From an uncultured Dechloromonas sp. (GTDB lineage: Bacteria; Pseudomonadota; Gammaproteobacteria; Burkholderiales; Rhodocyclaceae): a stretch of DNA of 64,000 nucleotides. Position numbers and translations under genes: made by a program. The notes beneath the pieces were generated by a model that had not been told where the DNA came from, did not search any database, and saw only the letters and a program-made list of their open reading frames with translations. The stretch is taken from NCBI RefSeq assembly GCF_945957265.1, contig NZ_CAMFKO010000014.1:1-64000 (forward strand), in the 5' to 3' direction. This document shows positions 35,184-45,881 of the stretch, in pieces. The number at the start of each line of letters is the position of its first letter. Position 1 is the first letter of the stretch.

Positions 35184-36191
35184 TTAGCGCCACGGCCGGT
35201 TGTAGGCGCCGAGCGTGGCCTGGCTGCCTTCGGAAACCTTGGCCAGTTCGGCCTGCCAGGCCGGTTTGACGTGGAAGCGTTCGGCGCTGTCGCGGGCCGC
35301 GTCGAGGGCGGCGCGCAGCGTGCGGGTGACCTGGGCGACGTAGGTCGGGCTGCGCTGGCGGCCTTCGACCTTGATCGCCTTGACGCCGATCTTGATGATG
35401 TCCGGCAGCAGTTCCAGCACGTTCAGGCTGGTCGGCTCTTCCAGCGCGTAATAGGTCTCGCCCTGCACCTCGAAGCGGCCCTTGCACAGGGTCGGGTAGC
35501 CGGCCGGCTCGTCGTCGCCGAAGCGGTCGATGAGGATGCCGTTGAGCCGCGTTTCCATGGCGCCCGGCTTCTTGTCCCACTTGACGTACTTGGCCGGCGA
35601 GCAGGCGCCGACGGTGTTCGGCGATTCGCCGCAGGCGTAGGACGACAGCCAGCAACGGCCCTCGTTCATGACGCACAGGCTGCCGAAGCCGAAGACCTCG
35701 ATCTCGACCGTGGTGTGCTTGATCACGTGCTCGACCTGGGCCAGCGTCAGCACCCGGGGCAGCACGGCGCGGCGGATGTCGAATTCGCGCTGGCAGAAGT
35801 TGATCGCCTCGTAGCTGGTGGCCGAGCCCTGGACCGACAGGTGCAGGCGTTGCTGCGGATGCTTGTTGCGGGCGTAGTCGAGCAGGCCGATGTCGGCCAG
35901 GATGATGGCGTCCACGCCCTGGTCGACGGCGCCATCGACGGCCTTGTGCCAGTCGGCGATGCGGCCGGCCTGCGGGAAAGTGTTGATGGCCATCAGCACT
36001 TCGCGCCCCTTGGCATGGGCGTAGCGGATGCCCTCGGCCATGGTCTTGGCGTCGAAGTTCAGGCCGGCGAAATTGCGGGCGTTGGTATCGTTCTTGTAGC
36101 CGAGATAGACGGTGTCGGCGCCGTTGTCGACGGCTGCCTTGAGGGCGGGGAGGCTGCCGGCGGGGCAGACGAGATCGGGCAGGGAGCTCAT
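35184..36191 (-). CDS. ubiU: UbiU, 4Fe-4S partner of UbiV (peptidase U32 family)
   Basis: The 335-residue protein starts [35 protein letters not shown], the U32 signature, and has the cluster-binding cysteines in [34 protein letters not shown] (about 168-202) and PTLCKGRF. It is the first gene of ubiUVT. ATG 36191 follows GGAGTCCGCCC. The promoter region carries an FNR-type site exactly where a class II activator should bind (see that entry), so expression is probably induced under low oxygen. Confidence 0.95.
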   Translation of the reverse strand: MSSLPDLVCPAGSLPALKAAVDNGADTVYLGYKNDTNARNFAGLNFDAKTMAEGIRYAHAKGREVLMAINTFPQAGRIADWHKAVDGAVDQGVDAIILADIGLLDYARNKHPQQRLHLSVQGSATSYEAINFCQREFDIRRAVLPRVLTLAQVEHVIKHTTVEIEVFGFGSLCVMNEGRCWLSSYACGESPNTVGACSPAKYVKWDKKPGAMETRLNGILIDRFGDDEPAGYPTLCKGRFEVQGETYYALEEPTSLNVLELLPDIIKIGVKAIKVEGRQRSPTYVAQVTRTLRAALDAARDSAERFHVKPAWQAELAKVSEGSQATLGAYNRPWR

Positions 36192-36219
36192 GGGCGGACT
36201 CCTGAATATCAAGCGCCGG

Positions 36220-36260
36220 AGTATAGCCACACCATTTTGCGCGCCATTGATCCTCGTCAA
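36220..36260 (-). promoter_or_regulatory. FNR/ANR-type class II promoter of ubiUVT
   Basis: TTGATCCTCGTCAA at 36247-36260 matches the FNR consensus TTGAT-N4-ATCAA with a single mismatch. On the minus strand a -10 hexamer TATACT lies at 36225-36220. If transcription starts about 7 bases past it (near 36213), the centre of the FNR site is at about -41, the position of class II FNR-dependent promoters. FNR control of anaerobic ubiquinone genes is known in E. coli, so this fits the biology of ubiUVT. Confidence 0.78.
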
Positions 36261-36307
36261 ACACATGGGCGATGCGAGGGTCAGAATCAAAACGGAGGAT
36301 ACGTAAA

Positions 36308-38053
36308 ATGTGCGCGCAATCTCGCCAGGCAGTTCATGCGGACCCGGAGGCTCTTCCGGAGCCGGCCGCGCGACCGGGGTTGGCGGGAGGGGTGCTGCTG
36401 CTGATCCTGGTTCTGGTCTTGCCGAGCGTGCACCTCCTGCTCGAATATTCGCGCCTCTCGGGCAGCGTGGCGAGCGAGGCCAATGCCCAGGCCGAGCTGG
36501 CATCCCGTTTTGCGGCGCAGGCGCCGGATGCCTGGCGCTGGGCGCCGGGAGAGATGCTCGACGCACTGGCCGGGCGCATCTATCCCGAGCACCGGACGGT
36601 GCTGGAGGATGCCTCCGGTTCGACCGTCGCGACGCTGAGCGATCCGCCTTCCTGGCCGAGCGTGTCGGGCAGCGCGGCGATCCGGCTGGATCAGCGCGTC
36701 GTTGGCGTGCTCAAGGTCGAGAGCAGCTTGCGCGGCGAAATCGGCGATACCTTGCTCGCTTCGTCGATCAGCGCCCTGGTCGCCTTGCTCGTTCTGCTGC
36801 CGCTCTACAACCGGCACTGGGCCAGCCTGCGCCGGGCCAACGCGGCATTGGCGCGGAGCGAGGCGCGCTTTCGCGACCTGGCGACGCTTTCGTCCGACTG
36901 GCTGTGGGAGCAGGATGCCGAGCTGCGCTTCCGCGACATGTCGTCCGGATTGATCCGGGCGGGCATGAGCACCCGCAGTACCGAGGGCAAGCGACGCTGG
37001 GAGCTGCCGATCCTGCTCGATGAGGCGGACTGGGCGGCGCACAAGGCCGTATTGGCGGCGCGCCGGCCATTTTCCGATTTCGAGTATCCGATCCGTGGCG
37101 ACGACGGGCGCCTGCACTGGTACTCGGTATCCGGCAATCCCATTTTTGACGCGACGGGATGTTTCGTCGGCTATCGCGGAACGGGGCGGGAGATCACCCG
37201 CGCCAAGGCCGCGGAGGCGGCGTTGCGCGAGCATGGCGAGCATCTGCAGGCCTTGGTCGATAGCCGTACGGCCGACCTCCTGCGTGCCAAGGAGGTGGCC
37301 GAGTCGGCCAACCGGGCGAAAGCGGAATTCCTGTCGAACATGTCGCACGAACTCCGGACCCCGATGCATGGCATCCTTTCGTGTGCCCGCCTGGGGGCCG
37401 ACAGGGTGGGCAAAGTCGACGACGAACGCCTGGGCGGATATTTCCAGCTGATTCAGGATAGCGGCAAGCGCCTGCTGGTGCTGCTCAACGATCTGCTCGA
37501 TCTTTCCGGGCTGGAGGCCGGCAGGCTGCTGGCACAGCCGGTCGCGCTCGATCTCGCCGAGCTGGTGCGCCGTGTGGCGCGCGAACTGCACGCGCTGTTC
37601 GAACTGCGCGGACAGCGGATAGTCTTTTCCTGCACGGGTGACACATGGATGCACGGCGATCCCGAGCGCCTGGCCCAGGTTGTCCGCAACCTGCTTGCGA
37701 ATGCCGGGAAGTTTTCGCCGCAGGGAAGCGTCGTGTCCGTCCACCTCCGGCCGGACAGCATGTCGTTGGCCGGCGAGACGGTGGCGGCCCTGAGCCTGGT
37801 CGTCGAGGATCGCGGGGCAGGCATCCCGGCGGACGAACTGGAGCGCATCTTCGACAATTTCGCGCAAAGCTCGACGACGAACAGCGGGGCCGGCGGTTCC
37901 GGCTTGGGACTGGCGTTGTGTCGGGAAATTATTCGCCTGCATTGCGGTATGATCTATGCGCAGAATCGCCAGGATGGCGGGGCCTGCTTCACCGTGCAGC
38001 TACCCGTTCGGCATCCGGCCCCTGGCGCAGGAGAGAGACTGAGCAATGGATAA
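36308..38053 (+). CDS. PAS-domain sensor histidine kinase
   Basis: The 581-residue protein has an N-terminal membrane helix ([20 protein letters not shown], about 28-47), a periplasmic part to about 150, a second membrane helix ([19 protein letters not shown]), a PAS sensor domain (about 190-310), a coiled linker, a dimerisation domain with phospho-acceptor His347 in [15 protein letters not shown], and an ATPase domain with N-box [23 protein letters not shown] and [12 protein letters not shown]. It senses an unknown signal. The gene starts behind GGAGG and overlaps by 8 bases the response regulator gene that follows, its probable partner. Confidence 0.93.
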   Translation: MCAQSRQAVHADPEALPEPAARPGLAGGVLLLILVLVLPSVHLLLEYSRLSGSVASEANAQAELASRFAAQAPDAWRWAPGEMLDALAGRIYPEHRTVLEDASGSTVATLSDPPSWPSVSGSAAIRLDQRVVGVLKVESSLRGEIGDTLLASSISALVALLVLLPLYNRHWASLRRANAALARSEARFRDLATLSSDWLWEQDAELRFRDMSSGLIRAGMSTRSTEGKRRWELPILLDEADWAAHKAVLAARRPFSDFEYPIRGDDGRLHWYSVSGNPIFDATGCFVGYRGTGREITRAKAAEAALREHGEHLQALVDSRTADLLRAKEVAESANRAKAEFLSNMSHELRTPMHGILSCARLGADRVGKVDDERLGGYFQLIQDSGKRLLVLLNDLLDLSGLEAGRLLAQPVALDLAELVRRVARELHALFELRGQRIVFSCTGDTWMHGDPERLAQVVRNLLANAGKFSPQGSVVSVHLRPDSMSLAGETVAALSLVVEDRGAGIPADELERIFDNFAQSSTTNSGAGGSGLGLALCREIIRLHCGMIYAQNRQDGGACFTVQLPVRHPAPGAGERLSNG

Positions 38054-38936
38054 GGAACGTGTCCTCGTTGTAGATGATGAACAATTGAACCTGTTCATCA
38101 TCGAGGAGTTTCTCGAACAGGAAGACATCGAGCTCGAGATGCACAGCAATCCGTTGGATGCCTGGTCGAGCCTGAGCGCTCCCGAGAGCAATTTTTCGCT
38201 GGTGGTGCTCGACCGCATGATGCCGGAGCTCGATGGCATGGAATTGCTCCGCCGGATGAAGCGCGAAGCGCGTTTCGCCGACGTGCCGGTCATCATGCAG
38301 ACGGCGGCCTCGTCGCCCGATCAGGTGCGCGAAGGGCTCGAAGCGGGCGCTTACTACTACCTGACCAAGCCCTATGAGCCGGAAGCGCTGATCTCCATTG
38401 TCCGGGCCGCGCTGGAGGATCGCCGCGGCCGCCGCCAGCTGCGCAGTCGTGCGGCCCGCCTGGAGGAAGCGCAGGCGCTGATCCGGACTGTCGAGTACAG
38501 CTTTGTGACGCTCGAGGACATTGCCTCGCTGGTTCCGGTGCTGGCCGATATGTGTCCGGTTCCGGACGTCGTCGCGCCTGGCCTGTCCGACCTGATGGTC
38601 AATGCCGTGGAGCACGGCAACCTGGGCGTGACCTACCAGGAAAAGTCCCTGCTCAAGTGGGAAGGCGACTGGGAGGGGGAAATCCAGCGTCGCCTGGCCT
38701 TGCCGCAGTTCCAGGGGCGTTTTGCCACGGTGCGGGTTGAGCGCGATGCCCAGAGCCTGACGTTTACGATTACCGACCAGGGGGGCGGTTTCGTCTGGGA
38801 TAAATTCCTGAGCTTCGATCCCGACCGGGCTTTCGATCCCAATGGTCGCGGCATCGCGATGGCCAGGATGATGAGTTTTTCGTCGCTGGAGTACCAGGGC
38901 AAGGGCAACGTGGTGGTTGCCCGGGTCACGCGCTGA
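38046..38936 (+). CDS. Response regulator with C-terminal GHKL (RsbW-like) ATPase domain
   Basis: The 296-residue protein has a receiver domain (VLVVDDEQ at the start, phosphorylation site Asp56 in LVVLDRMMPELDG, Lys108 in YYLTKPY) and then, from about 150, an ATPase domain of the anti-sigma/serine-kinase type: N-box GLSDLMVNAVEHGNLGV, G1 DQGGGF and RGIAMARMM. No DNA-binding domain is present, so output must go through the ATPase domain, perhaps phosphorylating or binding a partner as RsbW/SpoIIAB do, or acting as a phosphatase module partner. It overlaps the histidine kinase gene by 8 bases. Confidence 0.9.
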   Translation: MDKERVLVVDDEQLNLFIIEEFLEQEDIELEMHSNPLDAWSSLSAPESNFSLVVLDRMMPELDGMELLRRMKREARFADVPVIMQTAASSPDQVREGLEAGAYYYLTKPYEPEALISIVRAALEDRRGRRQLRSRAARLEEAQALIRTVEYSFVTLEDIASLVPVLADMCPVPDVVAPGLSDLMVNAVEHGNLGVTYQEKSLLKWEGDWEGEIQRRLALPQFQGRFATVRVERDAQSLTFTITDQGGGFVWDKFLSFDPDRAFDPNGRGIAMARMMSFSSLEYQGKGNVVVARVTR

Positions 38937-38942
38937 GTTTGC

Positions 38943-39941
38943 TCAGCGGGTGACGAAGGTCGGCTTGAAACCGAGCGCGGCGCGGATTTTGTCGGCGACC
39001 TTTTCGGCGTCTCCGCGGCTGGCGTAGGGGCCCAGGTGCAGGCGGTGAATGCCGCCGGCCGGATTGATCCGCATCGGCTCGACCAGCCAGTCCAGTTCGC
39101 GTGTCAGGTGGTTCTTCAGGTTTTCGGCATTGTCGGCGCTGGAAAAGGCGCCGAGTTGCAGATAAATCCCCTTGACCATGCCGGTGTCGCCGCTCATCCC
39201 GGCCATCGCGGCAGTTTGCACCGGCTTCTCCTCGAGCGCCATGCGGCGGGCGAGTTGGGCGATGTCGTCGCTCTCGCCGGTGCTCGGGCGGGGCGGCGGC
39301 GTGACCTGGGCATAGGTCGTCCCGCCCGTTTCGCCCGGAATGATCGCCTCGACCTCGACCTGGCCGCTGCCGCCGTTGATCAGCCCGAGCTTGTAGGCGG
39401 CGGTGTAGGAGAGGTCGATGACCCGGTCGGCGTGGAAGGGGCCGCGGTCGGTGATGCGCACGACGACCGACTTGCCGGTCTGGGCGTTGGTCACCCGGGC
39501 ATAGGAGGGCAAGGCCAGCGTGGTGTGGGCGGCGGTCATGGCGAACATGTCGTAGGGCTCGCCGATGGAGGTTTTCTGGCCGTGGAACTTCTTGCCGTAC
39601 CAGCTGGCGATGCCCCGCGCCTTGTACGGCTTGAGCGCGGTATTGGGAACGTATTCCTTGCCGAGGACGACATAGGGCTTGGTCGCCGGCTTGTGCAGCG
39701 GCTCCCATTTGGGTTCGGCGTCCGGGATGTCTTCCAGGCCATCGGGAATCTCGTCGGCCGGGCCGTCGTCCTTGTAGAAGCCGCCGCCCCGCTTGAGCAC
39801 GGCGGTCGGCTTCTTCGTCGGGGTCGGCGTCTTCGCCGTCGGCGCCCTGGGGCTTTCGGCGCCCGGCTCGCGAACGGGGGCGGGGCCGCCGCAGGCCGCG
39901 ACGAGCAGCGCAGCGGCGAGCGGCGCGAGCAGGGACTTCAT
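38943..39941 (-). CDS. rlpA: RlpA, septal lytic transglycosylase lipoprotein
   Basis: The 332-residue protein has a lipoprotein signal (LLVAACGG, Cys17), a proline/threonine/lysine-rich linker, the double-psi beta-barrel RlpA domain (GIASWYGKKFHGQKTSIGEPYDMFAMTAAHTTLALPS at about 109-146, DRGPFHADRVIDLSY), and a C-terminal SPOR domain (VKGIYLQLGAFSSADNAENL to the end) that binds denuded septal peptidoglycan. The catalytic Glu and His of the barrel are recognisable as GEPYDMF and AHTTLPLPS-like. It is the last gene of the cell-shape operon, its start overlapping the rodA stop by four bases. Confidence 0.94.
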   Translation of the reverse strand: MKSLLAPLAAALLVAACGGPAPVREPGAESPRAPTAKTPTPTKKPTAVLKRGGGFYKDDGPADEIPDGLEDIPDAEPKWEPLHKPATKPYVVLGKEYVPNTALKPYKARGIASWYGKKFHGQKTSIGEPYDMFAMTAAHTTLALPSYARVTNAQTGKSVVVRITDRGPFHADRVIDLSYTAAYKLGLINGGSGQVEVEAIIPGETGGTTYAQVTPPPRPSTGESDDIAQLARRMALEEKPVQTAAMAGMSGDTGMVKGIYLQLGAFSSADNAENLKNHLTRELDWLVEPMRINPAGGIHRLHLGPYASRGDAEKVADKIRAALGFKPTFVTR

Positions 39942-41050
39942 TTCTTGACCAGCATCCGGTGCGTGTGAATCGACATCAGCATGCCGATGCCCAGGAACAG
40001 GGTGACCAGCGCCGTGCCGCCATAGCTCATGAAGGGCAGCGGGACGCCGACGACGGGCAGGATGCCGCTGACCATGCCCATGTTGATGAAGGCGTAGGTA
40101 AAGAAGCCGAGGGTGATGGCACCGGCCAGCAGGCGGGAAAACGTGGTCGGCGCAGCCGAGGCGATCATCAGGCCGCGGCCGATGAGCAGGGTATACAGAA
40201 AGACCAGCGTGGCGTTGCCGAGCAGGCCCCATTCCTCGGAATAGACGGCGAAGATGAAGTCGGTGTGCTTTTCCGGAATGAATTCGAGGTGGGTCTGCGT
40301 GCCGTTCAGGAAGCCTTTGCCGACGGCACCGCCCGAGCCGATGGCGATCGTCGCCTGGATGATGTGGTAGCCGGAGCCGAGCGGGTCGGTGGTCGGGTCG
40401 ATCAGGGTCAGGATGCGCTTCTGCTGGTAGTCGTGCAGCATGTTCCAGAGCACGGGGGCGGCGGCCCCGGCCGCGGCAATGAGGCCGACGATGATCTTCC
40501 ACGGCAGGCCGGCGAAGAAAATCACATAGAAGCCGGCGGCACCGATCAGCAGGGCGGTGCCGAGGTCGGGCTGCTTGGCGACCAGGCCGAAGGGCACGAT
40601 GAGCAGGAGGGCGGCGACGCCGTAGTGCTTGAGCTTGAGGGTTGCCTCGTACTTGTGGAAATACCAGGCCAGCATCAGCGGCATGGCGATCTTCATGATT
40701 TCCGACGGCTGGACGCGCGTGAAGCCGATGGACAGCCAGCGCCGGGCGCCGTTCACCTTGATGCCGAAAAGGAAGACGGCCACCAGCAGGACGATGCCGA
40801 CGATGTAGAGCGGGATCGCGAAGCTCATCAGTTTTTGCGGCGGAACGCGGGAGATGACCCACATGACGACGAGCGCGACCCCCATGTTGGCGGCCTGCGA
40901 CATCATGCGGTGCGTGCTGTCGTAGGTGGCGGAATACACCGTGCCCAGGCCAACCGCCATGATGGCGGCGGTGATCAGCAGCAGGGGGAAGTCGATATGG
41001 GCGATGGCGTTGGCCCAGGCCCGGCGCAAGGTTCCGGCGATGTCCATCAT
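39938..41050 (-). CDS. rodA: RodA peptidoglycan glycosyltransferase
   Basis: RodA is the SEDS-family glycosyltransferase of the elongation complex, working with the transpeptidase PBP2. The 370-residue protein has about ten membrane segments and the family motifs GARRWLSIGFTRVQPSEIMKIAMPL (about 124-148), KQPDLGTALLI with the catalytic aspartate near 180, and SGGAVGKGFLNGTQTHLEFIPEKHTDFIFAVYSEEWG (about 254-290). It overlaps mrdA (start ATG 41050 over its stop TGA) and is followed by rlpA. A second ATG follows immediately at 41047. Confidence 0.96.
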   Translation of the reverse strand: MMDIAGTLRRAWANAIAHIDFPLLLITAAIMAVGLGTVYSATYDSTHRMMSQAANMGVALVVMWVISRVPPQKLMSFAIPLYIVGIVLLVAVFLFGIKVNGARRWLSIGFTRVQPSEIMKIAMPLMLAWYFHKYEATLKLKHYGVAALLLIVPFGLVAKQPDLGTALLIGAAGFYVIFFAGLPWKIIVGLIAAAGAAAPVLWNMLHDYQQKRILTLIDPTTDPLGSGYHIIQATIAIGSGGAVGKGFLNGTQTHLEFIPEKHTDFIFAVYSEEWGLLGNATLVFLYTLLIGRGLMIASAAPTTFSRLLAGAITLGFFTYAFINMGMVSGILPVVGVPLPFMSYGGTALVTLFLGIGMLMSIHTHRMLVKK

Positions 41051-42957
41051 TCGTCGTGCTCCTCCTCGATGGCGTCGCTGTCTTCCCTGGCGGCGCCGGC
41101 CGGCAGTTTGCCGAGCAGGTAGTAGTCGAGCACCATGCGGGCGATCGGCGCCGCCGACTGGGCGCCGAAGCCGCCGTTCTCGACCAGCACGGCGAGGGCG
41201 ATCTTCGGGTTTTCGACCGGGGCGTAGGCAATGAACAAGGCGTGGTCGCGCAGGTTCTTCTTGATCGAGGATTCCTTGTACTGGGCGCCTTTCAGCGAGA
41301 AGACCTGGGCCGTGCCGGTCTTGCCGCCGACACTGTAGGGGACGCCGGCGAAGGCTCGCGCGCCGGTGCCTTCCTTGTTCACGCCGATCATGGCGCGGTG
41401 GATGACTTCCAGGTTCTTCTGCTTCCACTCGAGGTCGCGCAGGGGCTTGGGCTCGACCGGCCGTTTGTCGCCGCTCTTGGTGTCGACGATGTTTTGGACC
41501 AGGTGGGGGCGGAACATCACGCCGTTGTTGGCCAGGGTGGCCACCGCCTGCGCCAGCTGGATCGGCGTGTAGGCGTTATATCCCTGGCCGATGCCGATGG
41601 AAATGGTTTCCCCGGCATACCACTTCTGCTGTTCCGGCTTCTTGAAGCGCTGCTTCTTCCATTCCTGCGAGGGCAGCACACCCTTCGACTCGCCGGCATC
41701 GTCCTTGCCGAGGTCGATCCCGGTGCGCTGGCCGAGGCCGAGGCTGCCCATGAACTTGGCGATGTTGTCTATCCCCATGTCGTTGGCCAGCATGTAGTAG
41801 TAGGTGTCGCAGGAGTGGACGATGGACTTGTACATGTCCACGCTGCCGTGGCCGCCCTTCTTGTCGTCGCGGAAGGTATGGTTGCCGAAGGTGAAGAAGC
41901 CGGGGTCGCTGATCGCCTGCTGCGCCGTGCGTTTGCCCATCTCCAGCGCGGCCAGGGCCATGAAGGGCTTGAACGTGGAGCCCGGCGGGTAGGCGCCGTT
42001 GATGGTGCGGTTGACCATCGGTTTGTCCGGATGGTCGTTCAGTTCCTTCCAGTTTTCCGGCGTGATGCCATCGACGAAAAGATTGGGGTCGTAGGTCGGC
42101 GTGGATACCAGCGCCAGGACGCCGCCGGTGGTCGGATCGATGGCGACCAGGGCGCCTTTGCGGTCGCCGAAGGCCTTTTCGGTTATTTCCTGCAGCTTGA
42201 TGTCCAGCGTCAGCTGCAGGTTGTTGCCCGACACCGGGGGAATGCGTTTCAGGCTGCGCAGGGCGCGGCCGCCGGCATCGATTTCGACCTGCTCGTAACC
42301 GGTTTCGCCGTGCAGCTCGAACTCGTAATGCTGCTCCAGTCCGGTCTTGCCGATATGGTCGGTGCCCTTGTAGTTGGCCTGCTTCTCGGCTTCCTCGATC
42401 CATTTCAGGTCGCGCTCGGTGATCCGGCCGATATAGCCGATGGCATGCGAGGCCACGCTGCCCAGCGGGTACTGGCGGAAGAGGCGGGCTTTGACCTCGA
42501 CGCCGGGGAAGCGATAGCGGTGGGCCGAGAACTTGGCGACTTCGGCATCGCTCAGGCGGGTGCGGATGGGGATGGATTCGAAGTTCTTGGCTTCGTCCAT
42601 CAGCCGCTTGAAGCGCTTGCGGTCCTTGGGCTGGATATCGATCACTTCGGCCAGCGCATCGATGGTTTGCTCAAGGCTTCCCGCCTGCGACGGCGTGATT
42701 TCCAGGGTGAAGGCGGAATAGTTGTGGGCCAGCACCACGCCGTTGCGGTCGGTGATGACGCCCCGGTTGGGGACGATGGGGATCAGCGCAATCCGGTTGT
42801 CTTCGGCGCGGGTCTGGTAGAAATCGTGCTGGATCACCTGCAGCCAGACGAAACGGGCGATCAGGATGCCAAAACAGACAAGGACGAAGACCGCGGCGAA
42901 GCCGAGGCGGAATCGGAAGCGGTCGAGATCGGCTTCCGGATTGTTGAAGTCACCCAC
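41047..42957 (-). CDS. mrdA: Penicillin-binding protein 2 (cell elongation)
   Basis: This transpeptidase crosslinks side-wall peptidoglycan together with RodA. From the GTG start (VGDFNNPEADLDRFRFRL) it is 636 residues with one N-terminal membrane helix (GFAAVFVLVCFGILIARFVW), a pedestal domain with the RVNIPPxR-like region, and the penicillin-binding domain: active serine in GAYPPGSTFKPFMAL, SCDTYYYMLAND-type SxN region, and VGGKTGTAQV near the end. GAGG is upstream of the GTG, which follows the mreD stop by 10 bases. The acidic C-terminal tail (EDSDAIEEEHDE) is not part of the fold. Confidence 0.95.
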   Translation of the reverse strand: MGDFNNPEADLDRFRFRLGFAAVFVLVCFGILIARFVWLQVIQHDFYQTRAEDNRIALIPIVPNRGVITDRNGVVLAHNYSAFTLEITPSQAGSLEQTIDALAEVIDIQPKDRKRFKRLMDEAKNFESIPIRTRLSDAEVAKFSAHRYRFPGVEVKARLFRQYPLGSVASHAIGYIGRITERDLKWIEEAEKQANYKGTDHIGKTGLEQHYEFELHGETGYEQVEIDAGGRALRSLKRIPPVSGNNLQLTLDIKLQEITEKAFGDRKGALVAIDPTTGGVLALVSTPTYDPNLFVDGITPENWKELNDHPDKPMVNRTINGAYPPGSTFKPFMALAALEMGKRTAQQAISDPGFFTFGNHTFRDDKKGGHGSVDMYKSIVHSCDTYYYMLANDMGIDNIAKFMGSLGLGQRTGIDLGKDDAGESKGVLPSQEWKKQRFKKPEQQKWYAGETISIGIGQGYNAYTPIQLAQAVATLANNGVMFRPHLVQNIVDTKSGDKRPVEPKPLRDLEWKQKNLEVIHRAMIGVNKEGTGARAFAGVPYSVGGKTGTAQVFSLKGAQYKESSIKKNLRDHALFIAYAPVENPKIALAVLVENGGFGAQSAAPIARMVLDYYLLGKLPAGAAREDSDAIEEEHDE

Positions 42958-42967
42958 GCGGTCGCCC

Positions 42968-43489
42968 TCAGATCGGACGGTTGGGGTCCTGCTCGACCGG
43001 ACGGTATTGCGGCAGGAGCAGGATAAAGGTGGCCGGAATCCACAGCAGGGTCGCCACGAAGGGGCCGACAAAATATCCCCAGCCCGGGAAATCGGCGCCG
43101 ACCGCCAGGCGCATCAAGGCCTGGATGATCTGCGTGCCGATGAGCAGCGGCATGATCTGCAGCGCCTGCTGGGCAAGCGGGAACCACAGGATGCGCCGGG
43201 ACAGCGACGAGGCGGTGTAGGCGAGCATCACGTAGGCGAAGCAGTGCTGGCCGAGGACCGCGCCGTCGGCCACGTCCATCAGCAGGCCGAGAACGAAGCC
43301 CCAGCCCATGCCGACCCGGCGGAATTCGCGCACGCTCCAGAAGCACAGGACCAGCGCCACCCAGTCCGGCATGCCGGGCCAGTGCGCGGTCGGCAGGAAA
43401 TTGAGCACGGCGGCGGCAATCAGGCTCAGGAAGATGAACCACGGGCGAACCGGCAGCAGGATGCGCGATGAGGAAAAGGTCGGTTGCAT
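42968..43489 (-). CDS. mreD: MreD rod-shape membrane protein
   Basis: The 173-residue protein has five or six hydrophobic helices and the family's GFVLGLLMDVADGAVLGQHCFAYVMLAY segment (about 63-90), where the glycine-aspartate pattern is conserved. MreD links MreC, PBP2 and RodA in the elongasome membrane complex. Its start coincides with the mreC stop (one-base overlap at 43489), and mrdA follows 10 bases after its stop. Confidence 0.94.
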   Translation of the reverse strand: MQPTFSSSRILLPVRPWFIFLSLIAAAVLNFLPTAHWPGMPDWVALVLCFWSVREFRRVGMGWGFVLGLLMDVADGAVLGQHCFAYVMLAYTASSLSRRILWFPLAQQALQIMPLLIGTQIIQALMRLAVGADFPGWGYFVGPFVATLLWIPATFILLLPQYRPVEQDPNRPI

Positions 43490-44415
43490 CAGTTCTTGGC
43501 CATCCGTTTTTTCTTGACCCGCTGGCCGTCGTTGGCCGCGGCCCGGCTGGCGCTTTCCGGCGGACGCTCCGGCCTGGCCTGGCGCTGCGCGAGGATCATC
43601 ACTTCGCCGAAGTTCTCGACGCCGGCGATCGGCACGCAGAAGATGCGGGCGAATGAATAGGCGCTGTCGCGCTCAATGTTGACCACCTTGGCGACCGGGA
43701 ATCCGGGGAGATAGATGTCATCGAGGCCCGACGTGACCAGCAGGTCGCCGACCTGGATGTCGGCGTTGGCCGGCATGTAGCGCAGTTCGAGCTGGCCGTT
43801 GCCGAGGCCGAAGACCACGGAACGCTGGCCGGTACGCACGACCTGCACCGGCACCACCTGGTCCTTGTCGGTAATCAGCGTGATTTCGGCGGAGAAGGGG
43901 AAGACGCGGGTCACCTGGCCGACGACGCCGGCTTCGTCGATGGCCGGAAGGCCGGCAGCGATGCCGGCCTGCTGCCCCTTGTCGACGATCACCTTGCGCG
44001 AGAAGGGGTCGCGGGCGGTGTACATGATCTGGGCGACCTGGCCATTGGCCTTTTCGCGTTCCTTGACCTCGAGCAGCTTGCGCAGGCGGGTGTTTTCCGC
44101 CTCCAGTTGCGCCACGCGCTGCAGGTCGGGCGCGGTGGTCAGCTTGGCGTGCTTGAGCTCATCGTTCTCGAGCTGCAGGGAGCGCATGCCCTGCAGGTAC
44201 TGCCCGGCATAGTCGACCAGGCTGCCCGGCGTCTGGGCAACGCGCTGAACCGGGTCGACAACCAGCGCAATGCTCTGGCGCAGCAGTTCGAGGCTCTGGA
44301 AACGCAGGTCGAACACGAAGATCGCCAGCGAAACGGCGATGTAGAAAGTCAGAAGGGCCAGCGGTGCTGGCCCTCGCTTGAAGAACGGTGGTGGCGCGTG
44401 ATCGATGCCGGCCAT
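43489..44415 (-). CDS. mreC: MreC rod-shape periplasmic protein
   Basis: MreC has one membrane helix (LALLTFYIAVSLAIFVFDL, about 17-35), a coiled segment (SLQLENDELKHAKLTTAPDLQRVAQLEAENTRLRKLLEVKE, about 75-115) and a periplasmic double beta-barrel domain (ARDPFSRKVIVDKGQQAGIAAGLPAI, VGQVTRVFPFSAEITLITDKD, LRYMPANADIQVGDLLVTSGLDDIYLPGFPVAKV). It activates PBP2/RodA. The 308-residue length is usual. A basic tail (VKKKRMAKN) follows the barrel. It starts 30 bases after mreB. Confidence 0.95.
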   Translation of the reverse strand: MAGIDHAPPPFFKRGPAPLALLTFYIAVSLAIFVFDLRFQSLELLRQSIALVVDPVQRVAQTPGSLVDYAGQYLQGMRSLQLENDELKHAKLTTAPDLQRVAQLEAENTRLRKLLEVKEREKANGQVAQIMYTARDPFSRKVIVDKGQQAGIAAGLPAIDEAGVVGQVTRVFPFSAEITLITDKDQVVPVQVVRTGQRSVVFGLGNGQLELRYMPANADIQVGDLLVTSGLDDIYLPGFPVAKVVNIERDSAYSFARIFCVPIAGVENFGEVMILAQRQARPERPPESASRAAANDGQRVKKKRMAKN

Positions 44416-44445
44416 CGCTCAGTCCTGCCTGGCTGAAATCAAGAC

Positions 44446-45489
<1,044 letters not shown>

Positions 45490-45593
45490 CTATAGCTCCG
45501 CGTTGGGGGGGTGCGGTAGGGAAAACTTTTATGATACCTTATAACGCTTTCCATTTTAAGACTTTGTGCACTGCAAAAAAGTCTTTGGCACCC

Positions 45594-45881
45594 ATGTCGC
45601 TCACATTAGAACAGGTTAAGCGCATCGCCCATTTGGCTCGTATCGAGACCAGCGATGCCGAGGCACTTTCCACGCAGGGCCATCTCAACGGCATCTTCCA
45701 GTTGATCGAGCAGATGCAGGCGGTCGATACCGCCGGCATCGAGCCGATGGCGCATGCCCAGGACCTCGCCCAGCGCCTGCGCGACGACGCGGTGAGCGAA
45801 GCCGACCGGCGTGCCGCCTACCAGGCCGTCGCCCCGGAAACCGAAGCCGGCCTCTATCTCGTGCCCAAGGTGATCGAATGA
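45594..45881 (+). CDS. gatC: Aspartyl/glutamyl-tRNA amidotransferase subunit C
   Basis: GatC stabilises the GatA-GatB complex that converts Glu-tRNA(Gln) and/or Asp-tRNA(Asn) to the amidated forms. The 95-residue protein ([24 protein letters not shown]) matches the family's length and start and ends [10 protein letters not shown]-like ([10 protein letters not shown]). The frame runs 21 codons further upstream, but the ATG at 45594 is the family start. Its stop overlaps the gatA ATG by four bases. The genome therefore uses the indirect route to at least one of these tRNAs. Confidence 0.95.
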   Translation: MSLTLEQVKRIAHLARIETSDAEALSTQGHLNGIFQLIEQMQAVDTAGIEPMAHAQDLAQRLRDDAVSEADRRAAYQAVAPETEAGLYLVPKVIE

